Origin: an uncultured Bacteroidota bacterium
GTDB taxonomy: Bacteria > Bacteroidota > Bacteroidia > Chitinophagales > Chitinophagaceae
Length of the DNA: 24,218 nucleotides
Assembly (NCBI GenBank): GCA_946479615.1
Contig: CAMLGR010000063.1
Location: forward strand, 1 to 24,218
Reading direction: 5' to 3'
A program made the position numbers and the translations under genes. The notes beneath the pieces were generated by a model that did no database searches, had not been told where the DNA came from, and saw only the letters and a program-made list of their open reading frames with translations. Positions 8,830 to 15,326 of the stretch are shown here, in pieces. Each line of letters starts with the position of its first letter. Within the stretch, counting starts at the first letter, position 1.

Positions 8830-8857
8830 TGTTGGGTTTTAAGTTTTAAGATTAAAA
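8830..8857. repeat. Single-armed heptamer tract after the sigma gene
   Basis: Directly after the stop codon come four heptamers in register: TGTTGGG, TTTTAAG, TTTTAAG, ATTAAAA. A similar but not identical tract follows the next gene at 10175-10202. No inverted partner arm is seen for either. Confidence 0.5.
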
Positions 8858-8873
8858 TGCACTCTATGTGAAA

Positions 8874-8951
8874 TCTATGTGTCCTATGTGCCTATGTGGT
8901 AAAAAAACTGACTGGCGTAATCTCACCACATAGGCACATAGGACACATAGA
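8874..8951. repeat. CTATGTG-type palindromic repeat, copy 2 (perfect 27-bp arms)
   Basis: Arms 8874-8900 and 8925-8951 are perfect inverted copies over 27 bp around a 24-nt loop. CTATGTG words start at 8864, 8875, 8884 and 8892; the first lies outside the paired part. The loop is much shorter than in copies 1 and 3 and is not clearly homologous to theirs. The element ends 14 bp before the -7 box of the next gene. Frames starting inside it (for example at 8896) are not real gene starts. Confidence 0.9.
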
Positions 8952-8965
8952 ATACTTATATATGC

Positions 8966-8973
8966 TAAATTTG
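8966..8973 (+). promoter_or_regulatory. -7 element (TAAATTTG) of the GNAT-like gene, predicting a leaderless mRNA
   Basis: An exact TAnnTTTG match ends 3 nt before the ATG at 8977, so the expected transcription start falls at or next to the start codon. No -33 TTG is seen at the right distance, which weakens the call. Confidence 0.45.
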
Positions 8974-8976
8974 CGC

Positions 8977-10173
8977 ATGCAACTCATCGAAGTCACCACA
9001 CCGGAGCTGGCAAAAGAATTTATCGCCGTCAATGTTTTTATCAACCGCAACGATCATAACTATATACGGCCATTGGAAAAGGATGTGAACGAGGTTTTCG
9101 ATCCTAAAAAGAACAAGGCGTTTCGCCAGGGTGAGATCGCCCGCTGGATATTGAAAAATGGCCAGGGAGAATATGCCGGCCGCATCGCCGCATTCATCAA
9201 TAAAAAATATAAGAACAAAGGTGATGATGGTCCTGTTGGTGGGATAGGTTTTTTTGATTGCATCAATGACCAGTCAGCTGCAGATATGTTATTCGATGTG
9301 GCGAAACACTGGCTGATACAACGCGGTATGGAAGCCATGGATGGCCCCATTAATTTCGGGGAAAGAGATCGCTGGTGGGGATTGATCGTGGAAGGATTTG
9401 ATCCACCCCTGTATTGCATGAATTATAATCAATCCTATTACCAGGCGTTGTTTGAAAATTACGGGTTCAAAAATTATTTCAACCAGATCTGTTTTGCCCT
9501 GAAAGCAAAAGATCGCCTGACACAAAAGTTTTACGATCGCCATGCGGAATGTGCAAAAGATCCGAATTACAGTTCTGCGCATATCAAAAAAAACGAGCTG
9601 GATAAATTTGCTGCTGACTTTACCAAAGTATATAATAAAGCATGGGCCGGTCATGGGGGCGTAAAACAACTGGAAGAAAAGGTAGTACGCAAAATGTTTC
9701 AATCCATGAAGCCTGTCATGGACGAGCGCATCAACTGGCTTGTCTATTATAAAGGGGAGCCGATCGGCATCTGGATCAACCTGCCCGACCTGAACCAATG
9801 GTTTAAATATCTCCACGGAAAATTCAGCACCTGGCACAAACTGAAATTCCTCTGGATCAAGGCCACCAAAAAGAATAAGAAATTCACCGGTATCGTGTTT
9901 GGCATTGTACCCGAGTTCCAGGGAAAAGGTGTGGATAGTTATATGATCGTGGAAGGATGTAAAGTGATCCAGCAATTAACGATTGAAAACGGAATTTATC
10001 ATTTGGGTCAACCGATCTACGAAGATTATGAAATGCAATGGATCGGCGCCTTCAATCCGAAAATGATCAATGTGGCCGAAGGATTAGGCACTTACCGGAG
10101 CCGCACTCTGACTACTTACCGGTATTTGTTTGACAGGACAAAAGAGTTTAAACCACACCCGATACTGTTGTAG
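8977..10173 (+). CDS. Large GNAT-fold protein of unknown substrate
   Basis: A 398-residue soluble protein. The C-terminal third looks like a GNAT acyltransferase core: FTGIVFGIVPEFQGKGVDSYMIVEG (about 308-332) has the motif A pattern with QGKGV as the acyl-CoA pyrophosphate loop. The middle part has GPINFGERDRWWGLIVEGFDPP and YYQALFENYGFKNYFNQICF, a signature of the YghO-like group of large bacterial GNAT proteins of unknown role. The start is placed at ATG 8977 because family-like sequence begins at MQLIEVTTPELAKEF; the longer frame from 8896 translates the palindromic repeat. No signal peptide or membrane helix. It is flanked by heptamer tracts and followed by a long stem-loop. The substrate is unknown. 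Confidence 0.85.
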   Translation: MQLIEVTTPELAKEFIAVNVFINRNDHNYIRPLEKDVNEVFDPKKNKAFRQGEIARWILKNGQGEYAGRIAAFINKKYKNKGDDGPVGGIGFFDCINDQSAADMLFDVAKHWLIQRGMEAMDGPINFGERDRWWGLIVEGFDPPLYCMNYNQSYYQALFENYGFKNYFNQICFALKAKDRLTQKFYDRHAECAKDPNYSSAHIKKNELDKFAADFTKVYNKAWAGHGGVKQLEEKVVRKMFQSMKPVMDERINWLVYYKGEPIGIWINLPDLNQWFKYLHGKFSTWHKLKFLWIKATKKNKKFTGIVFGIVPEFQGKGVDSYMIVEGCKVIQQLTIENGIYHLGQPIYEDYEMQWIGAFNPKMINVAEGLGTYRSRTLTTYRYLFDRTKEFKPHPILL

Positions 10174-10174
10174 A

Positions 10175-10202
10175 GTGTTAAGTTTTAGGTGTCAGGTTAT
10201 GC
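10175..10202. repeat. Single-armed heptamer tract after the GNAT-like gene
   Basis: Just past the stop codon: GTGTTAA, GTTTTAG, GTGTCAG, GTTATGC, all in a 7-nt register. It resembles the tract at 8830-8857. No inverted partner is present. Confidence 0.5.
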
Positions 10203-10208
10203 GCGAAC

Positions 10209-10249
10209 TAATGAAGAAGCCTGACAGAATCTGTCAGGCTTCTTCATTA
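10209..10249. terminator. Stem-loop between convergent genes, probable bidirectional terminator
   Basis: A perfect 19-bp stem (10209-10227 with 10231-10249) with a 3-nt AAT loop, containing AAGCCTGACAG. It lies 35 bp after the GNAT-like gene and about 90 bp after the end of the convergent outer-membrane gene. Neither side has a long T tract, so termination efficiency is uncertain, but position and stem strength favour this reading. Confidence 0.6.
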
Positions 10250-10337
10250 TAGCCGATAATTTCGGATCAATGTGGTCGATCACATTCACTGTACCGGAAT
10301 AAACGGCATTCGTAGTGCATTGATATCCGTAGAAATC

Positions 10338-11087
10338 CTATATTCCGACACCTACCTGCACCATGAAATATTTTACCGGCGCCCTCCCCACATAATATTC
10401 AAGTCCGCCCGAAGAAGAATTATAAGCCAGTGAGTTTCGTATTACATATTTTATATCATTGCCCCAGTTATACGATACCCGCATGGTGAACCTGGCCTCA
10501 TCACCATTTTTCTTTCCGAAAGTGCATCCTACCGCTACGCCTTTATTAAAGCTGGCGCTGGAATATCCCCCGAAATCAAAAGAAGGAATTCCGAGGCTGG
10601 ATTCGATGGCATTCAGGTTTTCCTTGGTAGTAGATAAATAAAAACTACCCCCGGCCAGCAGTTCCAGGAAAGGGGTGATCACTTCCGGCTCGGCAGGCCT
10701 CAATTGTATGATGCCGTTTGCCTGTAAAATTCCATAACTGGTTTTATAACTTCCTTTATTTCCGTTGATATTGACCTCGGATAAGAACCGGCCGTAATAA
10801 GTATACCCGACTTCAGCGCCGATCCGCAACGGGCTATTGCGTTTGTTCCGGCCCCAGCTCCAGGGATTGGTAAGACCACAAACACCCAGTCCAAAACCCA
10901 GGTTGCCCATTTTATTTTTTACTGCTTCCTGCATTTGTTTGGAAGGAATGCCAACCTGTACGGCAATTAATCCATTCACAGATTCAACATGATGATCCAG
11001 TTTCCTGTTATATTGGGAATGTGCACTGATAAATGAAATTTGAAGAAGAACGACCAGGAAAAATAAAGAGGCAGGACTATATCTCAT
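10338..11087 (-). CDS. Predicted outer-membrane beta-barrel protein
   Basis: A 249-residue exported protein with a signal peptide (about residues 1-24, ending SAHSQ). The mature chain is rich in glycine, aromatic residues and alternating beta-strand patterns: LGFGLGVCGL, RIGAEVGYTYYGRF, FLELLAGGSFYLS, FNKGVAVGCTFGKK, RFTMRVSYNWG and the final KYFMVQVGVGI. This fits an 8- to 10-stranded outer-membrane barrel of the type common in Bacteroidota. The strand that normally ends such barrels closes with Ile rather than Phe/Tyr/Trp. No specific function is recognised. It is divergent from dnaX, with a 114-bp shared upstream region. Confidence 0.75.
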   Translation of the reverse strand: MRYSPASLFFLVVLLQISFISAHSQYNRKLDHHVESVNGLIAVQVGIPSKQMQEAVKNKMGNLGFGLGVCGLTNPWSWGRNKRNSPLRIGAEVGYTYYGRFLSEVNINGNKGSYKTSYGILQANGIIQLRPAEPEVITPFLELLAGGSFYLSTTKENLNAIESSLGIPSFDFGGYSSASFNKGVAVGCTFGKKNGDEARFTMRVSYNWGNDIKYVIRNSLAYNSSSGGLEYYVGRAPVKYFMVQVGVGI

Positions 11088-11162
11088 AGCAGGTTTTTTA
11101 GCGTTTCGTCCTCAAAATAGTCATTAAAATCTGATCGTTTATGCTATAGTTTTTATAAAAAT

Positions 11163-11170
11163 TATCTTTG
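11163..11170 (+). promoter_or_regulatory. -7 element (TATCTTTG) of dnaX
   Basis: An exact TAnnTTTG match 31 bp before the dnaX ATG, predicting a leader of about 28 nt. No clear -33 TTG lies at the right spacing. Confidence 0.45.
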
Positions 11171-11201
11171 CCGATTATTCTCTAATTTAGCCGCTCGGGT
11201 T

Positions 11202-13025
11202 ATGGATAAGTTTATCGTATCAGCAAGAAAATACAGGCCGCAAACATTTGACACTGTTGTGGGTCAATCGCATATAACAACTACTTTAAAAAATGCGATC
11301 AGGCATAATCAGTTGGCTCATGCTTTTTTATTCTGCGGCCCCCGTGGCGTAGGCAAGACTACCTGTGCCAGGATATTAGCTAAGACCATCAATTGTGAAA
11401 AACAGACCAGGGAAGGCGAAGCCTGTAATAAATGCCATTCCTGCGTTTCCTTTAATGAAGGTACTTCCCTGAATATACATGAACTGGATGCAGCCAGTAA
11501 TAATTCCGTAGATGATATCCGGACCCTGGTAGAACAGGTGCGGTTTGCACCCCAGGCCGGCGCTTATAAAGTATATATTATCGATGAGGTGCACATGCTC
11601 AGTTCAGCCGCCTTCAATGCTTTTTTAAAAACGCTGGAAGAGCCCCCACCCTATGCGATATTCATTTTAGCGACTACGGAGAAACATAAGATCCTGCCAA
11701 CGATCCTTAGCCGTTGCCAGATATTTGATTTCAAGCGCATCACCACCCATGATACCGTGGAGCATCTCCAGGAAATATGTGAGAAAGAAGAGATCACCGC
11801 TGAAAAAGCCGCTTTACAGATCATTGCCCAGAAAAGCGAAGGCTGTATGCGTGATGCCCTCAGCATTATGGATAAGATCGTCAGCTTTACCGGTGGCGAA
11901 CTGAATTATTCCAATACACTCGAACATCTTAATATACTCGACGAGGACTATTATTTCAAACTACTCGACAGTATGCTGCAGCAGGATCTTGCCGGCGCTT
12001 TGTTATTATACGATGATATCAACCGCAAAGGATTTGAAGGCGACCTGGTATTGAATGGCTGCGCAGAATTTATCCGCAACCTGCTTGTCTGTAAAGATGA
12101 AAAAGCAGCCGGTTTACTGGAAGTCGTGGAAAGTTTCAAAAGCAGGTATAGCGAAACAGCCGCCAAAGTTCCTGCGCTATTACTTCTCGGCGCATTGAAT
12201 GTGCTTAACGAATCCGAGATCAGTTACAAAGGCGCCCGCAATAAACGCCTTCATGTGGAACTGGCCCTGATCAAGCTATGTTATCTGCAACAGGCTATTG
12301 AAATCTCCTCCGATAATAGCGGCATCAGTAAAAAAAAAGTAACTGAAGGAACAAGACCCGTAGCTTTTCGCCGGCTAACTCCATTGGCAATAAAGGAGCA
12401 GCCCGTTACCAGTACCCAGCGTACCGGTAACCGTGGAGAAGCAAAACTCATCATTGAAACAGAAAGCAAAAAACAGGCAGGAAAAGAAAAGTTTGTTTAC
12501 CAGGAACTCCGCACAGAAACTGTTCTGGAGACTGCTACTGAAACACTGATCCAACCCCGCCAGCCTGTCAACAGCAAACTGACGGCGCTCGATAAAATAC
12601 GCAACCAGTACAAAGCCACCGGGAATGCTCCCGAACAGGTCAATCTGCCTTTGCAGGCAGATGAGTTACAGCTTGCCTGGAACAATTATGCTCTTCAGTT
12701 AAAGGATGCAAAAAACCCGGCTTCGCAGATCTTTGACCTGGCCCTGCTGGAAATCAAAGACGATAATTCGTTTGATGTTGTTACCTGTAATAATATCGAA
12801 CAGAAATTTATTGAACAGCAACGCAATGGCCTGTTTACATTTTTACAACAGGAGCTGAAAAACCGCCTGCTGCAGTTTACCGTGATCATCCGGGAACAGG
12901 AGGCTGACCAGCGACCAAAGATCGAAGTTCCTTTAAGCTCAAAAGAACAATTCCTGAAAATGGCCGAGCAATACCCATTGGTCAAAGAATTAAAGGACAG
13001 GCTCCGGCTGGAACTGGATTATTAA
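11202..13025 (+). CDS. dnaX: DNA polymerase III subunit gamma/tau
   Basis: The clamp-loader ATPase subunit (tau, 607 residues) that helps load the beta clamp on primed DNA. Domain I: Walker A GPRGVGKT (46-53), zinc-binding cysteines C65, C75, C78 and C81, Walker B IIDEVH (126-131), sensor 1 ATTE (about 157-160) and the SRC arginine finger (S170-C172). Domains II-III run to about residue 370. Beyond lies a Q/E/K-rich linker (about 377-480) and a C-terminal tau-specific domain (about 490-607). At codons 377-379 nine A residues (12330-12338) encode Lys-Lys-Lys at the start of the linker. In either shifted frame a stop follows at once, which would yield a 379-381 residue gamma-like protein. Confidence 0.98.
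   Translation: MDKFIVSARKYRPQTFDTVVGQSHITTTLKNAIRHNQLAHAFLFCGPRGVGKTTCARILAKTINCEKQTREGEACNKCHSCVSFNEGTSLNIHELDAASNNSVDDIRTLVEQVRFAPQAGAYKVYIIDEVHMLSSAAFNAFLKTLEEPPPYAIFILATTEKHKILPTILSRCQIFDFKRITTHDTVEHLQEICEKEEITAEKAALQIIAQKSEGCMRDALSIMDKIVSFTGGELNYSNTLEHLNILDEDYYFKLLDSMLQQDLAGALLLYDDINRKGFEGDLVLNGCAEFIRNLLVCKDEKAAGLLEVVESFKSRYSETAAKVPALLLLGALNVLNESEISYKGARNKRLHVELALIKLCYLQQAIEISSDNSGISKKKVTEGTRPVAFRRLTPLAIKEQPVTSTQRTGNRGEAKLIIETESKKQAGKEKFVYQELRTETVLETATETLIQPRQPVNSKLTALDKIRNQYKATGNAPEQVNLPLQADELQLAWNNYALQLKDAKNPASQIFDLALLEIKDDNSFDVVTCNNIEQKFIEQQRNGLFTFLQQELKNRLLQFTVIIREQEADQRPKIEVPLSSKEQFLKMAEQYPLVKELKDRLRLELDY
12330..12338 (+). promoter_or_regulatory. A9 run in dnaX, candidate slippage/frameshift site for a gamma form
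   Basis: Nine A residues read as AAA AAA AAA followed by GTA in the tau frame. With one extra A, or a -1 ribosomal shift, the reading is Lys-Lys-Lys-Ser-Asn-stop (TGA). With one A lost, it is Lys-Lys-Lys-stop (TAA). The site lies at the junction of the clamp-loader core and the linker. Known parallels are transcript slippage at an A9 run in Thermus thermophilus dnaX and the A AAA AAG ribosomal frameshift in Escherichia coli. No Shine-Dalgarno-like enhancer is seen just upstream. Confidence 0.55.
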
Positions 13026-13062
13026 GCCCGGGCACCTGCACCGGTGCAACGGTTTCGGAAAT

Positions 13063-13488
13063 ATGGTTGTCAGCAACAAAAAACTTGTTATGAGTTATCG
13101 CCATCTTCTTGTTTTGCTACTGGGCCTGGTGATGATTGTTTCGGTGTTTTCCTGCAAAAAAGATAACATTTCGTCCGCTGCCATTTTCTATGGAAAATGG
13201 AAAACCAGTTATGGTGATACCATCACATTTGCCCGGCAGGATGGAAAAAACGTCATTTATTATTTCAATGATCTCAACCCGGGACCGGGTGTGCCTGGTG
13301 CTATTCGTGAATATGCTTATTTTGCCGGCACTTTTCAAATGAAATATGTCGTGAGCGTGAATGACCCGTTCTTTGCCGTTAAAACCTTTAAATGGGTAAC
13401 CCTGGGAAAAGTATTCACGATAATGAATGTGGAATGGTTCCCATATATGTCTTCTATCTCTACTTTTACCTTCACCAAAATCGACTAG
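13063..13488 (+). CDS. Small lipoprotein of unknown function
   Basis: A 141-residue exported protein with a lipoprotein signal ending VSVFSC followed by KKD. The lipid-bearing Cys is residue 31 from ATG 13063, or 22 from the alternative ATG 13090 (MSYRHLLVLL), which gives a more usual signal length; the true start may be 13090. The mature part opens with FYGKWKTSYGDTITFARQDGK and ends FTFTKID, a beta-rich pattern like the small lipocalin-like lipoproteins of Bacteroidota. No specific function is recognised. It follows dnaX by 37 bp but is probably unrelated in role. Confidence 0.75.
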   Translation: MVVSNKKLVMSYRHLLVLLLGLVMIVSVFSCKKDNISSAAIFYGKWKTSYGDTITFARQDGKNVIYYFNDLNPGPGVPGAIREYAYFAGTFQMKYVVSVNDPFFAVKTFKWVTLGKVFTIMNVEWFPYMSSISTFTFTKID

Positions 13489-13551
13489 GCTGATCCCGCT
13501 GCCTGTCAGTACCTGGCTACTAAAGTGTTATCCAATTCAATCATTTTAGCT

Positions 13552-13559
13552 TAATTTCG
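13552..13559 (+). promoter_or_regulatory. Possible -7 element (TAATTTCG) of the E2 gene
   Basis: One mismatch to TAnnTTTG, 19 bp before the E2 start codon. No convincing -33 TTG is seen, so this is weak. Confidence 0.3.
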
Positions 13560-13578
13560 GCCAAAATTTAATCTTACA

Positions 13579-15243
13579 ATGGCTGAAGTGATATTGATGC
13601 CCCGCCTGAGCGACACCATGACCGAAGGAGTGATCGCTGCCTGGCACAAAAAAGTGGGCGATCCTGTTAAAAAAGGCGATCTGCTGGCTGAAGTAGAAAC
13701 CGACAAAGCCACGATGGAACTCGAAAGTTATAAAGATGGTACGCTCCTGCATATCGGTACAGATAAAGGTGGTAAGCTCCAGGTAAATGACCTGCTCGCT
13801 ATCATTGGCAACAAAGGAGAAGATATTTCCGGTCTCATGAAAAGCGGGGGCGCCGCTGAAGCCAGCGAGCAACCGAAAGCAAAAGAACCGGAGAAAAAAC
13901 AGGAAGCTCCTGCGAAGAAAACAGAAGAAAAGCAACCCGCCTCCAAAGGCATAGACATATCCAAAATGGAAGAAGTGGTTTTGATGCCACGCCTGAGTGA
14001 TACCATGACAGATGGTGTTATCGCCGGATGGAATAAGAATGTTGGTGACACCGTAAAAAAAGGTGATGTGCTGGCCGAGATCGAAACCGATAAGGCTACG
14101 ATGGAACTGGAGAGCTATAAAAACGGAACACTTCTTTACGTGGGCGCCAAAAAAGGCGAGAAGATAGCCGTAAACGACCTGCTTTGCATCATTGGCGAAA
14201 AAGGAAAAGTAGATGTGGATGCTATCGTTGCTGCTGCCAAAGATGGTGGCGGACAACAACCTGCCACAACGCAGCCATCAACCGACGCACAACCTGCCGC
14301 TGAATCTTCTAAAGCAGCCGCTTCGGATCATCAGCAACAATCAGTTTCTTCTTCTGAAAACGGAAGAGTAAAAGCATCACCGCTGGCCAGGAAACTGGCC
14401 GCTGAAAAAGGCATCGATCTTTCGGCTGTCAATGGCAGCGGAGATAACGGAAGAATAGTAAAACAGGATATCGATAATTACCAGCCTGCTGCCAAAAGCA
14501 GTGGTGCTGACAGCAAACAATCAGCAACAGCCCAACCTGTTGTGAGCGGCCCGGCCGGACAGGTTAGCTTAGATGAAGTACCTGTTTCACAAATGCGTAA
14601 AGTGATCGCCAAACGGTTGGCAGAAAGCAAATTCACGGCACCGCATTTCTATGTGACCATGGTCATCGACATGGATAAAGCAGTAGAGAGCCGCGCACGG
14701 TTGAATGAAACAAGCAAGGTAAAAATATCGTTCAACGACCTGGTACTGAAAGCCTGTGCAGTGGCATTAAAACAACATCCGGCGGTAAACAGCAGTTGGC
14801 TGGGCGATAAGATCCGTGTGAATCATCATGTGAACATTGGCGTGGCCGTAGCAGTTGAAGATGGATTGCTGGTACCTGTGGTAAGATTTGCCGATACCAA
14901 ATCATTATCGCAGATCGCGACAGAAGTAAAAACGCTGGCACAAAAAGCAAAGGATAAAAAATTACAGCCCTCCGAATGGGAAGGCAATACCTTCACGATC
15001 TCCAACCTGGGAATGTTTGGTGTGGATGAATTCACAGCCATCATCAATCCACCTGATTCCTGTATCCTCGCAGTAGGAGGTATCAGCCAGGTGCCTGTGG
15101 TAAAAAATGGAAATGTGATCGCAGGTAATATTATGAAAGTAACATTGAGCTGTGACCACCGCGTAGTAGATGGAGCAAGTGGCGCCGCTTTCTTACAAAC
15201 CTTGAAGAGTTTGCTGGAAGAACCTTTAAAAATGCTGATCTGA
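13579..15243 (+). CDS. aceF: Pyruvate dehydrogenase complex E2, dihydrolipoamide acetyltransferase (two lipoyl domains)
   Basis: The 554-residue E2 core, which moves the acetyl group from lipoamide to CoA (EC 2.3.1.12). Two lipoyl domains lie at about 1-80 and 131-208, with the lipoylated lysines K43 and K172 each in an ETDKATMELES context. Linkers rich in Ala, Pro, Lys and Gln follow each domain. The E1/E3-binding domain is at about 263-298 (KASPLARKLAAEKGIDL). The catalytic domain is at about 330-554, with the active-site block SCDHRVVDG (H527, D531). The RLSDTMTEG motif near the start favours pyruvate rather than 2-oxoglutarate dehydrogenase. E1 and E3 genes are not adjacent. The two lipoyl domains are similar enough to reflect an internal duplication, as in many E2 proteins. 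Confidence 0.95.
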   Translation: MAEVILMPRLSDTMTEGVIAAWHKKVGDPVKKGDLLAEVETDKATMELESYKDGTLLHIGTDKGGKLQVNDLLAIIGNKGEDISGLMKSGGAAEASEQPKAKEPEKKQEAPAKKTEEKQPASKGIDISKMEEVVLMPRLSDTMTDGVIAGWNKNVGDTVKKGDVLAEIETDKATMELESYKNGTLLYVGAKKGEKIAVNDLLCIIGEKGKVDVDAIVAAAKDGGGQQPATTQPSTDAQPAAESSKAAASDHQQQSVSSSENGRVKASPLARKLAAEKGIDLSAVNGSGDNGRIVKQDIDNYQPAAKSSGADSKQSATAQPVVSGPAGQVSLDEVPVSQMRKVIAKRLAESKFTAPHFYVTMVIDMDKAVESRARLNETSKVKISFNDLVLKACAVALKQHPAVNSSWLGDKIRVNHHVNIGVAVAVEDGLLVPVVRFADTKSLSQIATEVKTLAQKAKDKKLQPSEWEGNTFTISNLGMFGVDEFTAIINPPDSCILAVGGISQVPVVKNGNVIAGNIMKVTLSCDHRVVDGASGAAFLQTLKSLLEEPLKMLI

Positions 15244-15260
15244 TAAAAGATCATACCATA

Positions 15261-15302
15261 TAAAGAGAAAGCCCCTGCTGATCAGCAGGGGCTTTCTCTT
15301 TA
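15261..15302. terminator. Bidirectional intrinsic terminator
   Basis: A perfect 42-bp palindrome (21 + 21) with core GCCCCTGCTGATCAGCAGGG, flanked by AAAGAGAAA and TTTCTCTTT. It lies 18 bp past the E2 stop and 24 bp past the end of the convergent MG2/plug gene, so it probably ends both transcripts. Confidence 0.88.
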
Positions 15303-15326
15303 CTATTATATTGATTGATTACCGGC

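Noticed and set aside
8896..8976. A 27-residue N-terminal extension of the GNAT-like gene
   Set aside because: It begins inside the CTATGTG palindrome; family-like sequence begins at MQLIEV (8977).
9596..9603. A8 run in the GNAT-like gene as a second programmed slippage site
   Set aside because: It lies mid-protein at about residue 207, not at a domain border, so a shifted product would have no clear purpose. It also shows that fairly long A runs do occur by chance here, which tempers the dnaX claim.
9289..9975. Long antisense frame (228 codons) under the GNAT-like gene
   Set aside because: A by-product of codon bias; composition is unlike a protein and there is no promoter.
13037..13048. 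Palindrome TGCACCGGTGCA after dnaX as a terminator
   Set aside because: No loop space and no T tract; a 12-bp palindrome of this composition can arise by chance.
13579..14220. Duplicated lipoyl domain as something novel
   Set aside because: Two or three tandem lipoyl domains are common in pyruvate dehydrogenase E2 proteins.
13546..14259. Long antisense frame (237 codons) under the E2 gene
   Set aside because: Phe- and His-rich mirror of the lipoyl domains and linkers; the sense-strand E2 is certain.
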